Part shown: in pieces, positions 16,527-24,799 of the stretch | Position numbering within the stretch: position 1 is the stretch's first letter | Layout of the letters: every line of letters begins with the position of its first letter | Assembly: GCA_964474695.1 (NCBI GenBank) | Contig: CAYYTK010000022.1 | Location: 1 to 64,000 of the forward strand | Source of the DNA: DAOUBP01 sp964474695 | GTDB lineage: Bacteria; Chloroflexota; Anaerolineae; CG2-30-64-16 | DNA: 64,000 bases | Reading direction: 5' to 3' | Notes under the pieces: generated by a model | The model's database searches: none | Seen by the model: only the letters and a program-made list of their open reading frames with translations | Told to the model about the DNA's origin: nothing | Program-made: the position numbers and the translations under genes

Positions 16527-18857
16527 ATGAGCGAATCGAACAGCACCTCTCCGGCCGCATCGCAGCCCGCGGCGGTCGGCGTCTATGTGCCCGGCTCGAT
16601 CACGGCGGGCGGCGATGTCAACATCCACGACATCCACATCGAGCAGGCGCAGGAGCGCCTGGCCGACGCCATCATCGCGCCGGACGCGGTGTTCGAGCGC
16701 GTCCATGTCGAGCGCTTTGCCGGCCGCGCCTGGCTGCTGGCCCAGGTGGATGCCTTCCTGCGGCAGGAGCAGTGCGGTTATTTCGTTCTTGAGGCGGAGG
16801 CAGGGCTGGGCAAAACGTCCTTCATGGCCTGGCTGGCGCGGGCGCGGGGCTACGCCTGCCTCTTTTGCGAGGATGCCCCCGGACTGGAGAATGTCGGCAG
16901 GGGGCTGAAGAGTTTAGCGGCGCAATTGGTGCAGGCCTACCGGCTTGCACCGTGGGCGGACGCGGGGACGCTGCCCCCTGCTGCGGAGCGTCCCGATATT
17001 TTTCGCACGCTGCTGAAGCGGGCTGTTGAGGCAGTCAGGGGCCGGGAACCTGTGGGGCGGGTTGTCCTCGTAATCGACGCGCTCGACCAGGCCGGCGCGC
17101 CCGAGAAGCAGAACGCCCTGGCGCTGCCGCGCACTCTGCCCGAGGGGGTTTTCATCATCGCATCGCAGCGTCCCGCGTCGGTTGAGCTGGACGTGGACGC
17201 ACCCCTCAATGTGGTCGAGTTGGCTGCGGAGCAGGAGGACAACCTGGGCGATATGCGCCAGTTTCTGGCACGGGCGGCGGCATGGCCCGGCATCAGCCAG
17301 GCGCTGCAGGCCGGCGGCACTGCGCGCCAGTATTTGATCGACGTTCTGATGGATAAATGCTGCGGTGTGTGGATCTACCTGCATTACGTGCTGCACGATC
17401 TGGAGAGCGGCCGCCGGACGCTGGCGCAGCTCCACGACTTGCCCGACGGCATCGTCAACTATTACCTGGAATACTGGCGGGAGGAGCGCAGGCGTGACGG
17501 GGCGCAGTGGTACAGCCTGAGCCTGCCCCTGTTAGCGGCGCTAGCCGCCGCTCCCGAGCCTGCCACGGCCCGGCAGTTGTGCGCGTGGGCCGGGGTAACG
17601 GGGCAACTGGGCCAGGCGCAGCGCAAGTTAAACGAAGATTGCTGCTCCTTCATCAGCGCGACCGGCGGCGACCGGCAGCCGCGATATCGCTTCTATCATG
17701 CCACCGTGCGGGAGTTTTTTGCGGGCCAGATCGACCGCCGCGGCTTGCCCAAGGCGGCGCGCGGGTTCATCGACGAGCTGCGCTGCGCGACCCTGGCCGC
17801 GCTCTATCGGATCCTGCGCGCGGCCGCGACCACGACGGAGAAACGCCGCACTGCGCTGCAATTAGTGCGCTGGCGGGGAGTGAACGACATCGAGGATGCC
17901 CCAGTGGACGAGTTCCTGGAGATCCTGGAGCTGGTGGGAGGAGTGGTCTACGCAGAGGCTGAGCGACGCTATCTGATCGAGAGCATCGACTCGGTCCTGG
18001 CTGCCCCGTCCGGCGGCCTTTCCCGGCGCCAGCAGGCCCGTCTGCTGGTCTATCGGGCCGTGTTGTACGGCAATCTCGGCGAAATGGGTGATGCTGACAG
18101 CAGCTATCGGCAGGCTGAGGCGCTGTCCGGCGGGCTGAGCGAAGCCGCAGATGCTCAACCCGAGGACTTGAAACTCAATGCCAGGATCAAGCACGGTCGA
18201 GGTATCATCGTCAGGGCCCGTGCTGAGTCCTCGGAAGATCCAAGCGAGGAAGAACACCGGCGAACACTTCTTGAGGAAGGAAGAGCGCTGCTCCTGGATG
18301 CTGTAAGCTCGGCGCAGAGCTACGGCAAGGACCGGCTCCTGTGGGCGAACGCGCTCAAGGAGCTCTGCTGGACCTATGCCCTCCTCGCGGAGTGGCCATC
18401 GGCCGAAGCAGCCTACCAGACGGCCCTGGAAGTGCTGGAAGAGGCTGAAGACAGCGAAGGCCGGGACAGCTACCGGGCGAGGCTCCTTCAAACGGCCAGC
18501 TGCATGCATTGGGCGAGGGGCGAGACGCTCGGGGATAATCCAGGCGAAGCCGTAAATGAGTATCGCAAGGCGCTGGCTCTGGCAGAGGAAGAGATCACGA
18601 TCCGGCGGCGGCTCGTCCCCTCCGTGTCGCTCGTATTGGCATATACCAATTGGGGCGAGTACGCGATGGCAGCCGACCAGCTTACCGGCGAGCACCCCCC
18701 GCAATACCTGGATAGGGCGTGCGAGCGCTGGCGTACTGCGGCTGAATTGGCCCTGGCGTTAGGCCTGCCGCAGAGCGAGGTGGAGTACGCCAATCGGTTG
18801 ATCGAACAGCATTGCCCCGGGTCGGCTTCCAGTGGCCACCCCACGGTGCAGCCATAG
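16527..18857 (+). CDS. STAND-class NTPase with N-terminal signalling motif and TPR-like C terminus
   Basis: A 776-residue regulator-type ATPase. Residues 17-38 form a glycine/valine-rich motif (core GVYVPGSITAGGDVNI) typical of the N-terminal adaptor segments of bacterial STAND proteins. The NTPase follows: Walker A EAGLGKTS with Lys96, Walker B VVLVIDALDQA with Asp184, then a sensor-like IIASQRP. A winged-helix-like region precedes helical repeats (about 490-760; DADSSYRQAEAL, WPSAEAAYQTALEVLEEAE) that look like TPRs for target sensing. The ATG at 16527 has AGGAGGAAGG in front. The CHAT protease gene begins 23 bases downstream and is a likely partner or effector. Confidence 0.82.
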   Translation: MSESNSTSPAASQPAAVGVYVPGSITAGGDVNIHDIHIEQAQERLADAIIAPDAVFERVHVERFAGRAWLLAQVDAFLRQEQCGYFVLEAEAGLGKTSFMAWLARARGYACLFCEDAPGLENVGRGLKSLAAQLVQAYRLAPWADAGTLPPAAERPDIFRTLLKRAVEAVRGREPVGRVVLVIDALDQAGAPEKQNALALPRTLPEGVFIIASQRPASVELDVDAPLNVVELAAEQEDNLGDMRQFLARAAAWPGISQALQAGGTARQYLIDVLMDKCCGVWIYLHYVLHDLESGRRTLAQLHDLPDGIVNYYLEYWREERRRDGAQWYSLSLPLLAALAAAPEPATARQLCAWAGVTGQLGQAQRKLNEDCCSFISATGGDRQPRYRFYHATVREFFAGQIDRRGLPKAARGFIDELRCATLAALYRILRAAATTTEKRRTALQLVRWRGVNDIEDAPVDEFLEILELVGGVVYAEAERRYLIESIDSVLAAPSGGLSRRQQARLLVYRAVLYGNLGEMGDADSSYRQAEALSGGLSEAADAQPEDLKLNARIKHGRGIIVRARAESSEDPSEEEHRRTLLEEGRALLLDAVSSAQSYGKDRLLWANALKELCWTYALLAEWPSAEAAYQTALEVLEEAEDSEGRDSYRARLLQTASCMHWARGETLGDNPGEAVNEYRKALALAEEEITIRRRLVPSVSLVLAYTNWGEYAMAADQLTGEHPPQYLDRACERWRTAAELALALGLPQSEVEYANRLIEQHCPGSASSGHPTVQP

Positions 18858-18880
18858 CCGGGGAAAGGGAAGGAGCGACG

Positions 18881-19954
18881 ATGGACCCGATCACTCTGAT
18901 CGTCACTGCGCTGGCCGCGGGCGCGGCCGCGGGACTGAGCGACACGGCGGCCTGCGCAGTGAAGGACGCGTACGCGGGCCTCAAAGGGCTGATCGTGCGC
19001 AAGTATGCGGCGGCCGCGGACTCGGTGGCGTCGCTGGAGGCTAAGCCGGCATCGGAGGGCCGCCGCTCAGCAGTCAAGGAAGACCTGGAGCCGACCGCGG
19101 CGGCCAGCGATCCTGAACTGCTGCGGCAGGCGCAGGCGCTGCTGGCCGCGCTGCAACAGCAGGCGCCGGACGCGGCCCGCACCTTCGGCGTCGACCTGCA
19201 CGATGTCGAGGCGGCCTCGGTGAAGCTGAGCGACATCATCGCCCAAGGCCCAGGGCCGGCCACCGGTGTGGCAGTGCGCGGGGGAGTGAAGGTGGCCGGC
19301 GCGTTCGAGATCAGCGGCGTGAGGGCCACCGGTGGCGGCGCCGCGCCGGCGCCGGTAGCGCCGGTCCGGCCGCGAAAGATCCTGTTCCTGGCCGCGAACC
19401 CGCGCGGCACGCCGACCCTGCAGTTGGGTGCGGAGGCCCGGGGCATCGACGAGGCGCTGGCCGGCTGCCGCGACCGCTTCGAGCTGGTGCAGGCCCATGC
19501 GGTGCGCGTGGGAGACCTGCAGGAGCTCCTGCGGCGCCACGATCCGGACATCGTGCACTTTAGCGGCCACGGCAGCGAGGAGGGCGAGCTGATCTTCGAG
19601 GACGACGCGGGCCGGATGCGGGCCGTCGAGGTGCAGGCGCTGGCCGACACCTTCTCGCTGCTGCGCGGGCGGATTCGCTGCGTGGTGCTGAACGCCTGCT
19701 TTTCCGAACGCCAGGCGCAGGCCATCGCGGCACACATCGACTGCGTGGTGGGCATGGTGACTGAGGCAGGGGACGCGGCCGCGCTGGACTTCGCCGTGGG
19801 GTTCTATGGTGCGCTGGGGGGCGGCCAGAGCGTGAAGGCGGCATTTGACCTGGGGTGCAACCGGGTGGACCTGGAGCAATCGGGCGAGGAAGGCCGGCCG
19901 CGGCTGCTGGCGCTCCGGTGCGATCCCGTGGGGGTCAGGTTCGTCGATTGGTGA
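18881..19954 (+). CDS. CHAT-domain caspase-like protease with helical N-terminal domain
   Basis: A 357-residue protein. Residues 1-45 (core DPITLIVTALAAGAAAG, then VKDAYAGLKGLIVRKY) form a hydrophobic helical domain like the effector-associated or Bell-type N termini found beside bacterial NLR-like ATPases. A second glycine/valine motif sits at 128-149. The C-terminal CHAT domain starts at KILFLAANPRGT; His230 in VHFSGHGS and Cys273 in VVLNACFS are the catalytic dyad. The start is the ATG after GGGAAGGAG. Length and layout suit a protease activated by the upstream STAND protein. Substrates are unknown. Confidence 0.85.
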   Translation: MDPITLIVTALAAGAAAGLSDTAACAVKDAYAGLKGLIVRKYAAAADSVASLEAKPASEGRRSAVKEDLEPTAAASDPELLRQAQALLAALQQQAPDAARTFGVDLHDVEAASVKLSDIIAQGPGPATGVAVRGGVKVAGAFEISGVRATGGGAAPAPVAPVRPRKILFLAANPRGTPTLQLGAEARGIDEALAGCRDRFELVQAHAVRVGDLQELLRRHDPDIVHFSGHGSEEGELIFEDDAGRMRAVEVQALADTFSLLRGRIRCVVLNACFSERQAQAIAAHIDCVVGMVTEAGDAAALDFAVGFYGALGGGQSVKAAFDLGCNRVDLEQSGEEGRPRLLALRCDPVGVRFVDW

Positions 19955-19958
19955 GTGT

Positions 19959-19987
19959 TTGACCCTCCACCGGAACGATGCTATACT
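19959..19987 (+). promoter_or_regulatory. Sigma-70-type promoter of the CO dehydrogenase operon
   Basis: TTGACC at 19959-19964, a 17-base spacer and TATACT at 19982-19987. The first start codon is 89 bases further on. No clear CRP/CooA-type palindrome is visible around it. Confidence 0.65.
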
Positions 19988-20076
19988 CTCGCCAGACAAT
20001 CGCACAATGACTGTGCCGTGGACTTTTGCCGCCGTGGGCACCCCTGCCCGTTTTTGCGTTCACAGGAGGATTGTCA

Positions 20077-20652
20077 ATGAAGAGACTTTTCGTCCGTCCG
20101 GAGCTCTGCACCGGCTGCAGGACCTGTGAATTGGCCTGCGCCGTGGCGCACTCCGCCAGCCAGAGCCTCCTGGGGGCCATCTCTGAGTCGCCCCCACCGC
20201 ACACTCGCCTCTATGTTGAAGCCACGTTTATCTCGCCGTTCGAGATCCTGAAATTGCCGATGACGTGCCGCCACTGCGATCCGGCGCCGTGCATCGCCGC
20301 GTGCATCCCGCAAGCGATGCATCGCGGGCCGCGCAGCGAGGTGACCAACGTCGGCGGCAAACACGCGTGCATCGCGTGCGGCATGTGCATCATGACCTGC
20401 CCCTTCGGCATGATCGGCCGCGCCGCCGTGCCCGATCCGCTCAGCCCCGCGGGCCAACGGGTCGTCGCCGTGAAGTGTGACCTGTGCCCCGACCGGCCAG
20501 TCCCGGCCTGCGTGACCGCCTGTCCGACCGGCGCCATCGTCTTCGTGGAGGGGGACGAATTTGCCCATGATGCCCGTCAACGCGCCGGCAGTGTGCTGGC
20601 GCAGGCCCGCCAGGTGCGCGAGGCTACGTTGGTGCAGGCCCAGCAAGAATAA
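20077..20652 (+). CDS. cooF: CooF-like ferredoxin, electron carrier of CO dehydrogenase
   Basis: A 191-residue polyferredoxin. Cysteine clusters CTGCRTCELAC (11-21), CRHCDPAPCIAAC, CIACGMCIMTCPFG and CDLCPDRPVPACVTACPTGA supply ligands for four [4Fe-4S] clusters, as in CooF/HycB/DmsB-type proteins. It should carry electrons from the CooS D-cluster to the downstream NAD-binding subunits. The ATG at 20077 has CAGGAGGA in front. cooS starts 11 bases after its stop. Confidence 0.9.
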   Translation: MKRLFVRPELCTGCRTCELACAVAHSASQSLLGAISESPPPHTRLYVEATFISPFEILKLPMTCRHCDPAPCIAACIPQAMHRGPRSEVTNVGGKHACIACGMCIMTCPFGMIGRAAVPDPLSPAGQRVVAVKCDLCPDRPVPACVTACPTGAIVFVEGDEFAHDARQRAGSVLAQARQVREATLVQAQQE

Positions 20653-20663
20653 AGGAGACAGCC

Positions 20664-22562
20664 GTGGAACGCTCTATCAGCCCTGATTCGATCGTGATGA
20701 TCAAGGCGGCCCAGGCCGCAGGGATCAACCTGGCCTGGGATCGTTACGAGGCACAACTGCCCCAGTGTGGCTTCGGCGAAACCGGCCTGTGCTGTCGCCA
20801 TTGCATGCAAGGGCCGTGCCGCATCGATCCGTTCGGCCTGACCGGGCCCAAGCTCGGCATCTGCGGCGCCAACGCTGATACCATTGTGGCGCGCGGGTTG
20901 GCGCGCAGCATTGCGGGCGGCACCGCCTCACATTCCGCACACGCCAAGCACCTGGCGCATACGCTGCTGAAGTGGAGCCGCGGCGAGGCGCCGGATTACG
21001 GGATCAAGGACCACGATAAATTCTACGCGGTGCTGGCGCGCGTCGGCATTGCGCGCGATGGCAAGAGCGACCGGGAGCTTGCCGGTGAGCTGGCGCACCT
21101 GGCGCTGGCGGAGTTCTCCGAACGGGAGGAACCGCCGGTGTGGCTGAAGACCACCGTGACCGCCGCCCGCATGAAGAAGCTGGCGGACCTGGGGCTGGTG
21201 CCGCCGGGCCTGGATTCCGGCGTGGCCGAGGTGATGCACCGCACGACCAACGGCGTCGACGCGGACGCGGTCAATGTGCTGCTGGGCGGCATCAAGTGTG
21301 CGATCGGCGACTATACCGGCATGTTCATGGGCACCGACCTCTCCGATATCCTGTTCGGCACGCCGGCGCCGGTGCTGGGCCACGCCAACCTGGGCTGCCT
21401 GAAGGCCAACGCGGTCAATATCGCCGTGCACGGCCACAACCCCGTGCTCAGCGAGGTGATCCTGGCCGAGGCGGAGCGGCTGAAGGGCGAGGCCGTCGCC
21501 GCGGGCGCGGCCGAGGGTTTCAACCTGGTGGGCATCTGCTGCACGGGGCATGAGTTGCTCATGCGGCACGGCATCCCCTATGCCACCAATTCGCTATCCC
21601 AGGAGCTGGCGCTGGTCACCGGCGCGGTGGACGCGATCGTCGTGGACTACCAGTGCATCATGCCCAGCCTGCCTGAGGTGGCGAAGAACTTCCACACCGC
21701 GGTCGTCACCACCATGCCCATCGCCAAGATCAGCGGCGCCACCCATGTGGAGTTCGATGAGGCGCATGCAGGCGAGCGCGCACAAGAGGTGCTCAGGCTG
21801 GCGATCCAGGCCTACCGGCGCCGCGATCCTGCGAAGGTCAATATCCCGGCGACGGTCAACGATGCATGGGCCGGCATGTCGGCCGAGGCCATCGTCAAGG
21901 TGCTGAGCCTGGTGGATGCGGCGGACCCGCTCAAGCCGTTGATCGACAATATCGTCAACGGCAACATCCTGGGGGTTTGCCTGTTCGCGGGCTGCAACGA
22001 CGTGAAGGTCACCCAGGATAAGATGTTCGTGACCCTGATCAAAGAGCTGGTGGCGCAGAACGTGCTGATCCTCTGCACCGGCTGCGGCGCGGGCAGTTTT
22101 GCCCGCCACGGCCTGCTAACCCCGGCGGCGACCGAGAAGTATGCCGGGCCGGGCCTGAAGGCTGTGCTCACCGCCCTGGGTCAGGCCGCCGGGCTGGGCG
22201 GCCCGCTGCCGCTGGCGCTGCATACCGGCTCGTGCGTGGATAACACGCGCGCCGCCGCGATCGCCACCGCGATTGCGAACAAGCTGGGTGTGGACGTGAG
22301 CCAACTGCCGGTGGTGGCCACCGCGCCCGAGGCGGCGATGGAAAAGGCGGTCTCCATCGGCACCTGGGCTGTGGCGCTGGGGCTGCCGACCCACGTCGGC
22401 GTCGTGCCGCCCGTCACCGGCAGCCCGCTGGTGGTAAAGGTGCTCACCCAGGTGGCCAAGGATCTGCTGGGCGGCTACTTCATCGTGGAGCCGGACCCGG
22501 TTGCCGCGGCCGGCAAGCTGGTGGCCGCGCTCAAGGAGCGCCGCGCCGGACTGGGGATCTGA
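20664..22562 (+). CDS. cooS: Anaerobic Ni-Fe carbon monoxide dehydrogenase catalytic subunit
   Basis: A 632-residue CooS, the homodimeric enzyme interconverting CO and CO2. N-terminal cysteines Cys35, Cys43 (D-cluster) and Cys44, Cys47, Cys52, Cys67 (B-cluster) are in place. C-cluster ligand motifs follow: HGHNP (His256 region), GICCTG, DYQCIMP, CLFAGCNDVK, LCTGCGAGSF and HTGSCVDNTR. Start is GTG with AAAGGAG upstream. No acetyl-CoA synthase gene and no CooC nickel-insertion gene are visible, so the enzyme is probably for CO oxidation or redox balancing rather than the full Wood-Ljungdahl pathway. Confidence 0.95.
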   Translation: MERSISPDSIVMIKAAQAAGINLAWDRYEAQLPQCGFGETGLCCRHCMQGPCRIDPFGLTGPKLGICGANADTIVARGLARSIAGGTASHSAHAKHLAHTLLKWSRGEAPDYGIKDHDKFYAVLARVGIARDGKSDRELAGELAHLALAEFSEREEPPVWLKTTVTAARMKKLADLGLVPPGLDSGVAEVMHRTTNGVDADAVNVLLGGIKCAIGDYTGMFMGTDLSDILFGTPAPVLGHANLGCLKANAVNIAVHGHNPVLSEVILAEAERLKGEAVAAGAAEGFNLVGICCTGHELLMRHGIPYATNSLSQELALVTGAVDAIVVDYQCIMPSLPEVAKNFHTAVVTTMPIAKISGATHVEFDEAHAGERAQEVLRLAIQAYRRRDPAKVNIPATVNDAWAGMSAEAIVKVLSLVDAADPLKPLIDNIVNGNILGVCLFAGCNDVKVTQDKMFVTLIKELVAQNVLILCTGCGAGSFARHGLLTPAATEKYAGPGLKAVLTALGQAAGLGGPLPLALHTGSCVDNTRAAAIATAIANKLGVDVSQLPVVATAPEAAMEKAVSIGTWAVALGLPTHVGVVPPVTGSPLVVKVLTQVAKDLLGGYFIVEPDPVAAAGKLVAALKERRAGLGI

Positions 22563-22563
22563 G

Positions 22564-23001
22564 ATGCTGCCATCCGAAGCCTACCGCACTCCCGAACCGG
22601 GCGCAATTCTGGCCGCGCTCCATAAGATCACCGCGCAGCACGGCTACCTGGCGGCGGATGCCGTGCGCGCGGCCGCGGCCGAGCTGGGCGTGCCGCTCAG
22701 CCAGATGTTCAGCGCGGCCACCTTCTACGCGGCGTTCAGCTTCAAACCCTGCGGCCGGCACAAGCTGCAGGTGTGCGAGGGCACTGCCTGTTACGTCAAA
22801 GGTGCGCCGGAGCTGCTGGCCCGGCTCCAGGGGGAGTTGGGGGTGGCCGTCGATGAGACCACTGAGGACCTGGCCTTCACGCTGCGGCGCGTGCGCTGCG
22901 TCGGCTCGTGTGGGCTGGCGCCGGTGGTGCGCGTGGACGGCGACACCTACGGCCACCTGACGCCTGATGGGCTGCAGGCCGTGCTGGCGAAGTACCGCTG
23001 A
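22564..23001 (+). CDS. NuoE-like [2Fe-2S] thioredoxin-fold subunit
   Basis: A 145-residue protein of the NuoE/HndA type. The N-terminal helical part (LAALHKITAQHGYL, LGVPLSQMFSAATFYAAF) is typical, and the four [2Fe-2S] ligands are in CEGTACYVKGA and RCVGSCGLAPVV. It begins one base after the cooS stop, so the genes are translated together. In complex I and bifurcating hydrogenases this subunit pairs with the flavin-containing NuoF/HoxF subunit encoded next. Confidence 0.92.
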   Translation: MLPSEAYRTPEPGAILAALHKITAQHGYLAADAVRAAAAELGVPLSQMFSAATFYAAFSFKPCGRHKLQVCEGTACYVKGAPELLARLQGELGVAVDETTEDLAFTLRRVRCVGSCGLAPVVRVDGDTYGHLTPDGLQAVLAKYR

Positions 23002-23016
23002 GTCAAGGAGGGGCGC

Positions 23017-24720
23017 ATGCTCCTGGATTTTACGGCGCTGCGCGCCGCGGGTGAGGCCCGGCTCTACCCGGAGCAAATCAAGATCACCGTGGGCATGGCC
23101 ACCTGCGGCCGCGCGGCCGGCGCTGAGGTGGTGTACGAAGCGCTGCGGGAGCGCCTCGCGCGGCGCGGGTTGGCCGCGATCCTGGCAACGACCGGCTGCA
23201 TCGGCTACTGCCAGGGAGAGCCTTTGGTGGATGTGCAGGCGCCCGGCCTGGGGCGGGTGCTGTACCGGGAGATGAATCAATCGCGCGCCCGGGCGCTGGT
23301 GGATCAGCTCGCGCGCGGCAGCTTGCCGGCCGGGCAGGCCTGGGCCGTGCTCGACGCAGAGGAGGCCGGTGCGCCGCGGGGCCAGCCCCGGCCGCCGGAG
23401 TTGGCCGGCCTGCCATCCTACACGGAGACCCCCTTCTTCGCGCGGCAGCATAAGATCGTCCTGCGCAACTGCGGCTTCATCGACCCGGGCAGCCTGGCCG
23501 AGTACGTCGCCCGCGGGGGCTATCGCGGCCTGGAGCGCGCCCTGGCCGAGCCGCCGCAGCGCGTCATCGACGCGGTGACGCGTTCGGGCCTGCGCGGGCG
23601 GGGCGGCGGCGGCTTTCCGACCGGCCGCAAGTGGCAGGTCGCGCGCGACGCTTCGGGCGCCGACAAGGTCCTGGTCTGCAACGGCGATGAGGGCGATCCG
23701 GGCGCCTACATGGATCGCACCGTGCTGGAGAGCGACCCGCACAGCGTCATCGAGGGGATGGTCATCGGCGCTTATGCGGTGGGGGCCAGCCGGGGGTATG
23801 CCTACATCCGGGACGAGTACCCGCTGGCCGTGGAACGGTTTGCGGCCGCCATTGCCCAGGCCGAGGCGCAGGGACTGCTGGGACGCGACATCGCGGGTTC
23901 CGGTTTCAGCTTCACGATCCAGGTGGTGCGCGGCGCGGGCGCGTTTGTCTGCGGCGAAGAGACCGCGCTGCTGGCTTCGATCGAGGGTGGGCTGGGCGAG
24001 CCGCGGCCCAAGCCGCCCTATCCGGCCGAGGCCGGGCTGTGGGGGTTGCCGACCGTCATCAACAATGTCAAAACCTGGGCTACCGTACCGGTGATCCTGG
24101 ATCGTGGGGCTGAGTGGTATGCAGCCCTGGGTGCGCCGGGGAATGCGGGCACCGTGGTCTTCTCGCTGGTGGGCCAGATCGCCAACACCGGCCTGGTGGA
24201 GGTGCCGTTGGGCACCACCCTGGCTGCGCTGTTGGAGGAGGTCGGCGGCGGCGGCGCAGGCGGCCGGCGCATCAAGGCGGTGCAGACCGGCGGCCCGTCG
24301 GGCGGGTGCCTGCCGGCCCGGCTGTTCGCGATGCCGATCGACTACGAGGGGATGAAAGCCGCCGGCTCGATCATGGGCTCAGGCGGCCTGGTCGTGCTCG
24401 ACGAAACGACGTGCATGGTGGATGTGGCGCGCTACTTCCTGGAGTTCACGAAAGCCGAGTCATGCGGCAAATGCACCGCCTGCCGCGAGGGTACGCGCCA
24501 CCTGGCGGCGATCCTGGATCGCATCACACACGGTCAGGGCCGCGATGAGGATCTGGATCTGTTGGCGGAGGTTGGCCGGGGGGTGCAGCTTGGCTCGCTC
24601 TGCGGCCTGGGCCAGACCGCACCGAACCCGGTGCTCTCTACGCTGCACTACTTTCGGGACGAGTACGAAGCGCATATCTTCGAACACCGCTGCCCGGCGG
24701 GCAAGTGCGCGATGGCGTGA
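23017..24720 (+). CDS. NuoF/HoxF-like NAD(P)H- and FMN-binding subunit
   Basis: A 567-residue flavoprotein. An N-terminal thioredoxin-like [2Fe-2S] domain (Cys in MATCGRAAGA and GCIGYCQGEP) is fused to the NuoF core, as in HndC/HydB. The FMN/NADH site is GLRGRGGGGFPTGRKWQ with CNGDEGDPGAYMDR; CGEETALLASIEG is also conserved. The [4Fe-4S] motif SCGKCTACREGTRHL lies near the C terminus. It should exchange electrons between iron-sulfur clusters and NAD(P)+. An AAGGAGG site precedes the ATG, 15 bases after the NuoE-like gene. Confidence 0.93.
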   Translation: MLLDFTALRAAGEARLYPEQIKITVGMATCGRAAGAEVVYEALRERLARRGLAAILATTGCIGYCQGEPLVDVQAPGLGRVLYREMNQSRARALVDQLARGSLPAGQAWAVLDAEEAGAPRGQPRPPELAGLPSYTETPFFARQHKIVLRNCGFIDPGSLAEYVARGGYRGLERALAEPPQRVIDAVTRSGLRGRGGGGFPTGRKWQVARDASGADKVLVCNGDEGDPGAYMDRTVLESDPHSVIEGMVIGAYAVGASRGYAYIRDEYPLAVERFAAAIAQAEAQGLLGRDIAGSGFSFTIQVVRGAGAFVCGEETALLASIEGGLGEPRPKPPYPAEAGLWGLPTVINNVKTWATVPVILDRGAEWYAALGAPGNAGTVVFSLVGQIANTGLVEVPLGTTLAALLEEVGGGGAGGRRIKAVQTGGPSGGCLPARLFAMPIDYEGMKAAGSIMGSGGLVVLDETTCMVDVARYFLEFTKAESCGKCTACREGTRHLAAILDRITHGQGRDEDLDLLAEVGRGVQLGSLCGLGQTAPNPVLSTLHYFRDEYEAHIFEHRCPAGKCAMA

Positions 24721-24738
24721 GGCGTGAAACGTGAGGCG

Positions 24739-24780
24739 TGTCATTCTGAGCGCAGTGCAGCGGAGCGAAGAATCCCGCAG
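24739..24780 (+). repeat. Dispersed intergenic repeat
   Basis: The string GTCATTCTGAGCGCAGTGCA and the AGCGAAGAATC that follows match a family of short dispersed repeats known from many bacterial genomes, preceded by the imperfect direct repeat GAGGCGTGAAAC/GTGAGGCGTG at 24719-24740. It sits between the NuoF- and HoxU-like genes of the CO operon. Confidence 0.5.
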
Positions 24781-24799
24781 CCCATAACAGGAGCAAGCG

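Noticed and set aside
14094..16706. Open frame of 870 codons on the minus strand
   Set aside because: It lies antisense to the C11 peptidase gene, has an arginine-rich, low-similarity translation and no ribosome-binding site; long antisense frames are expected at this GC content.
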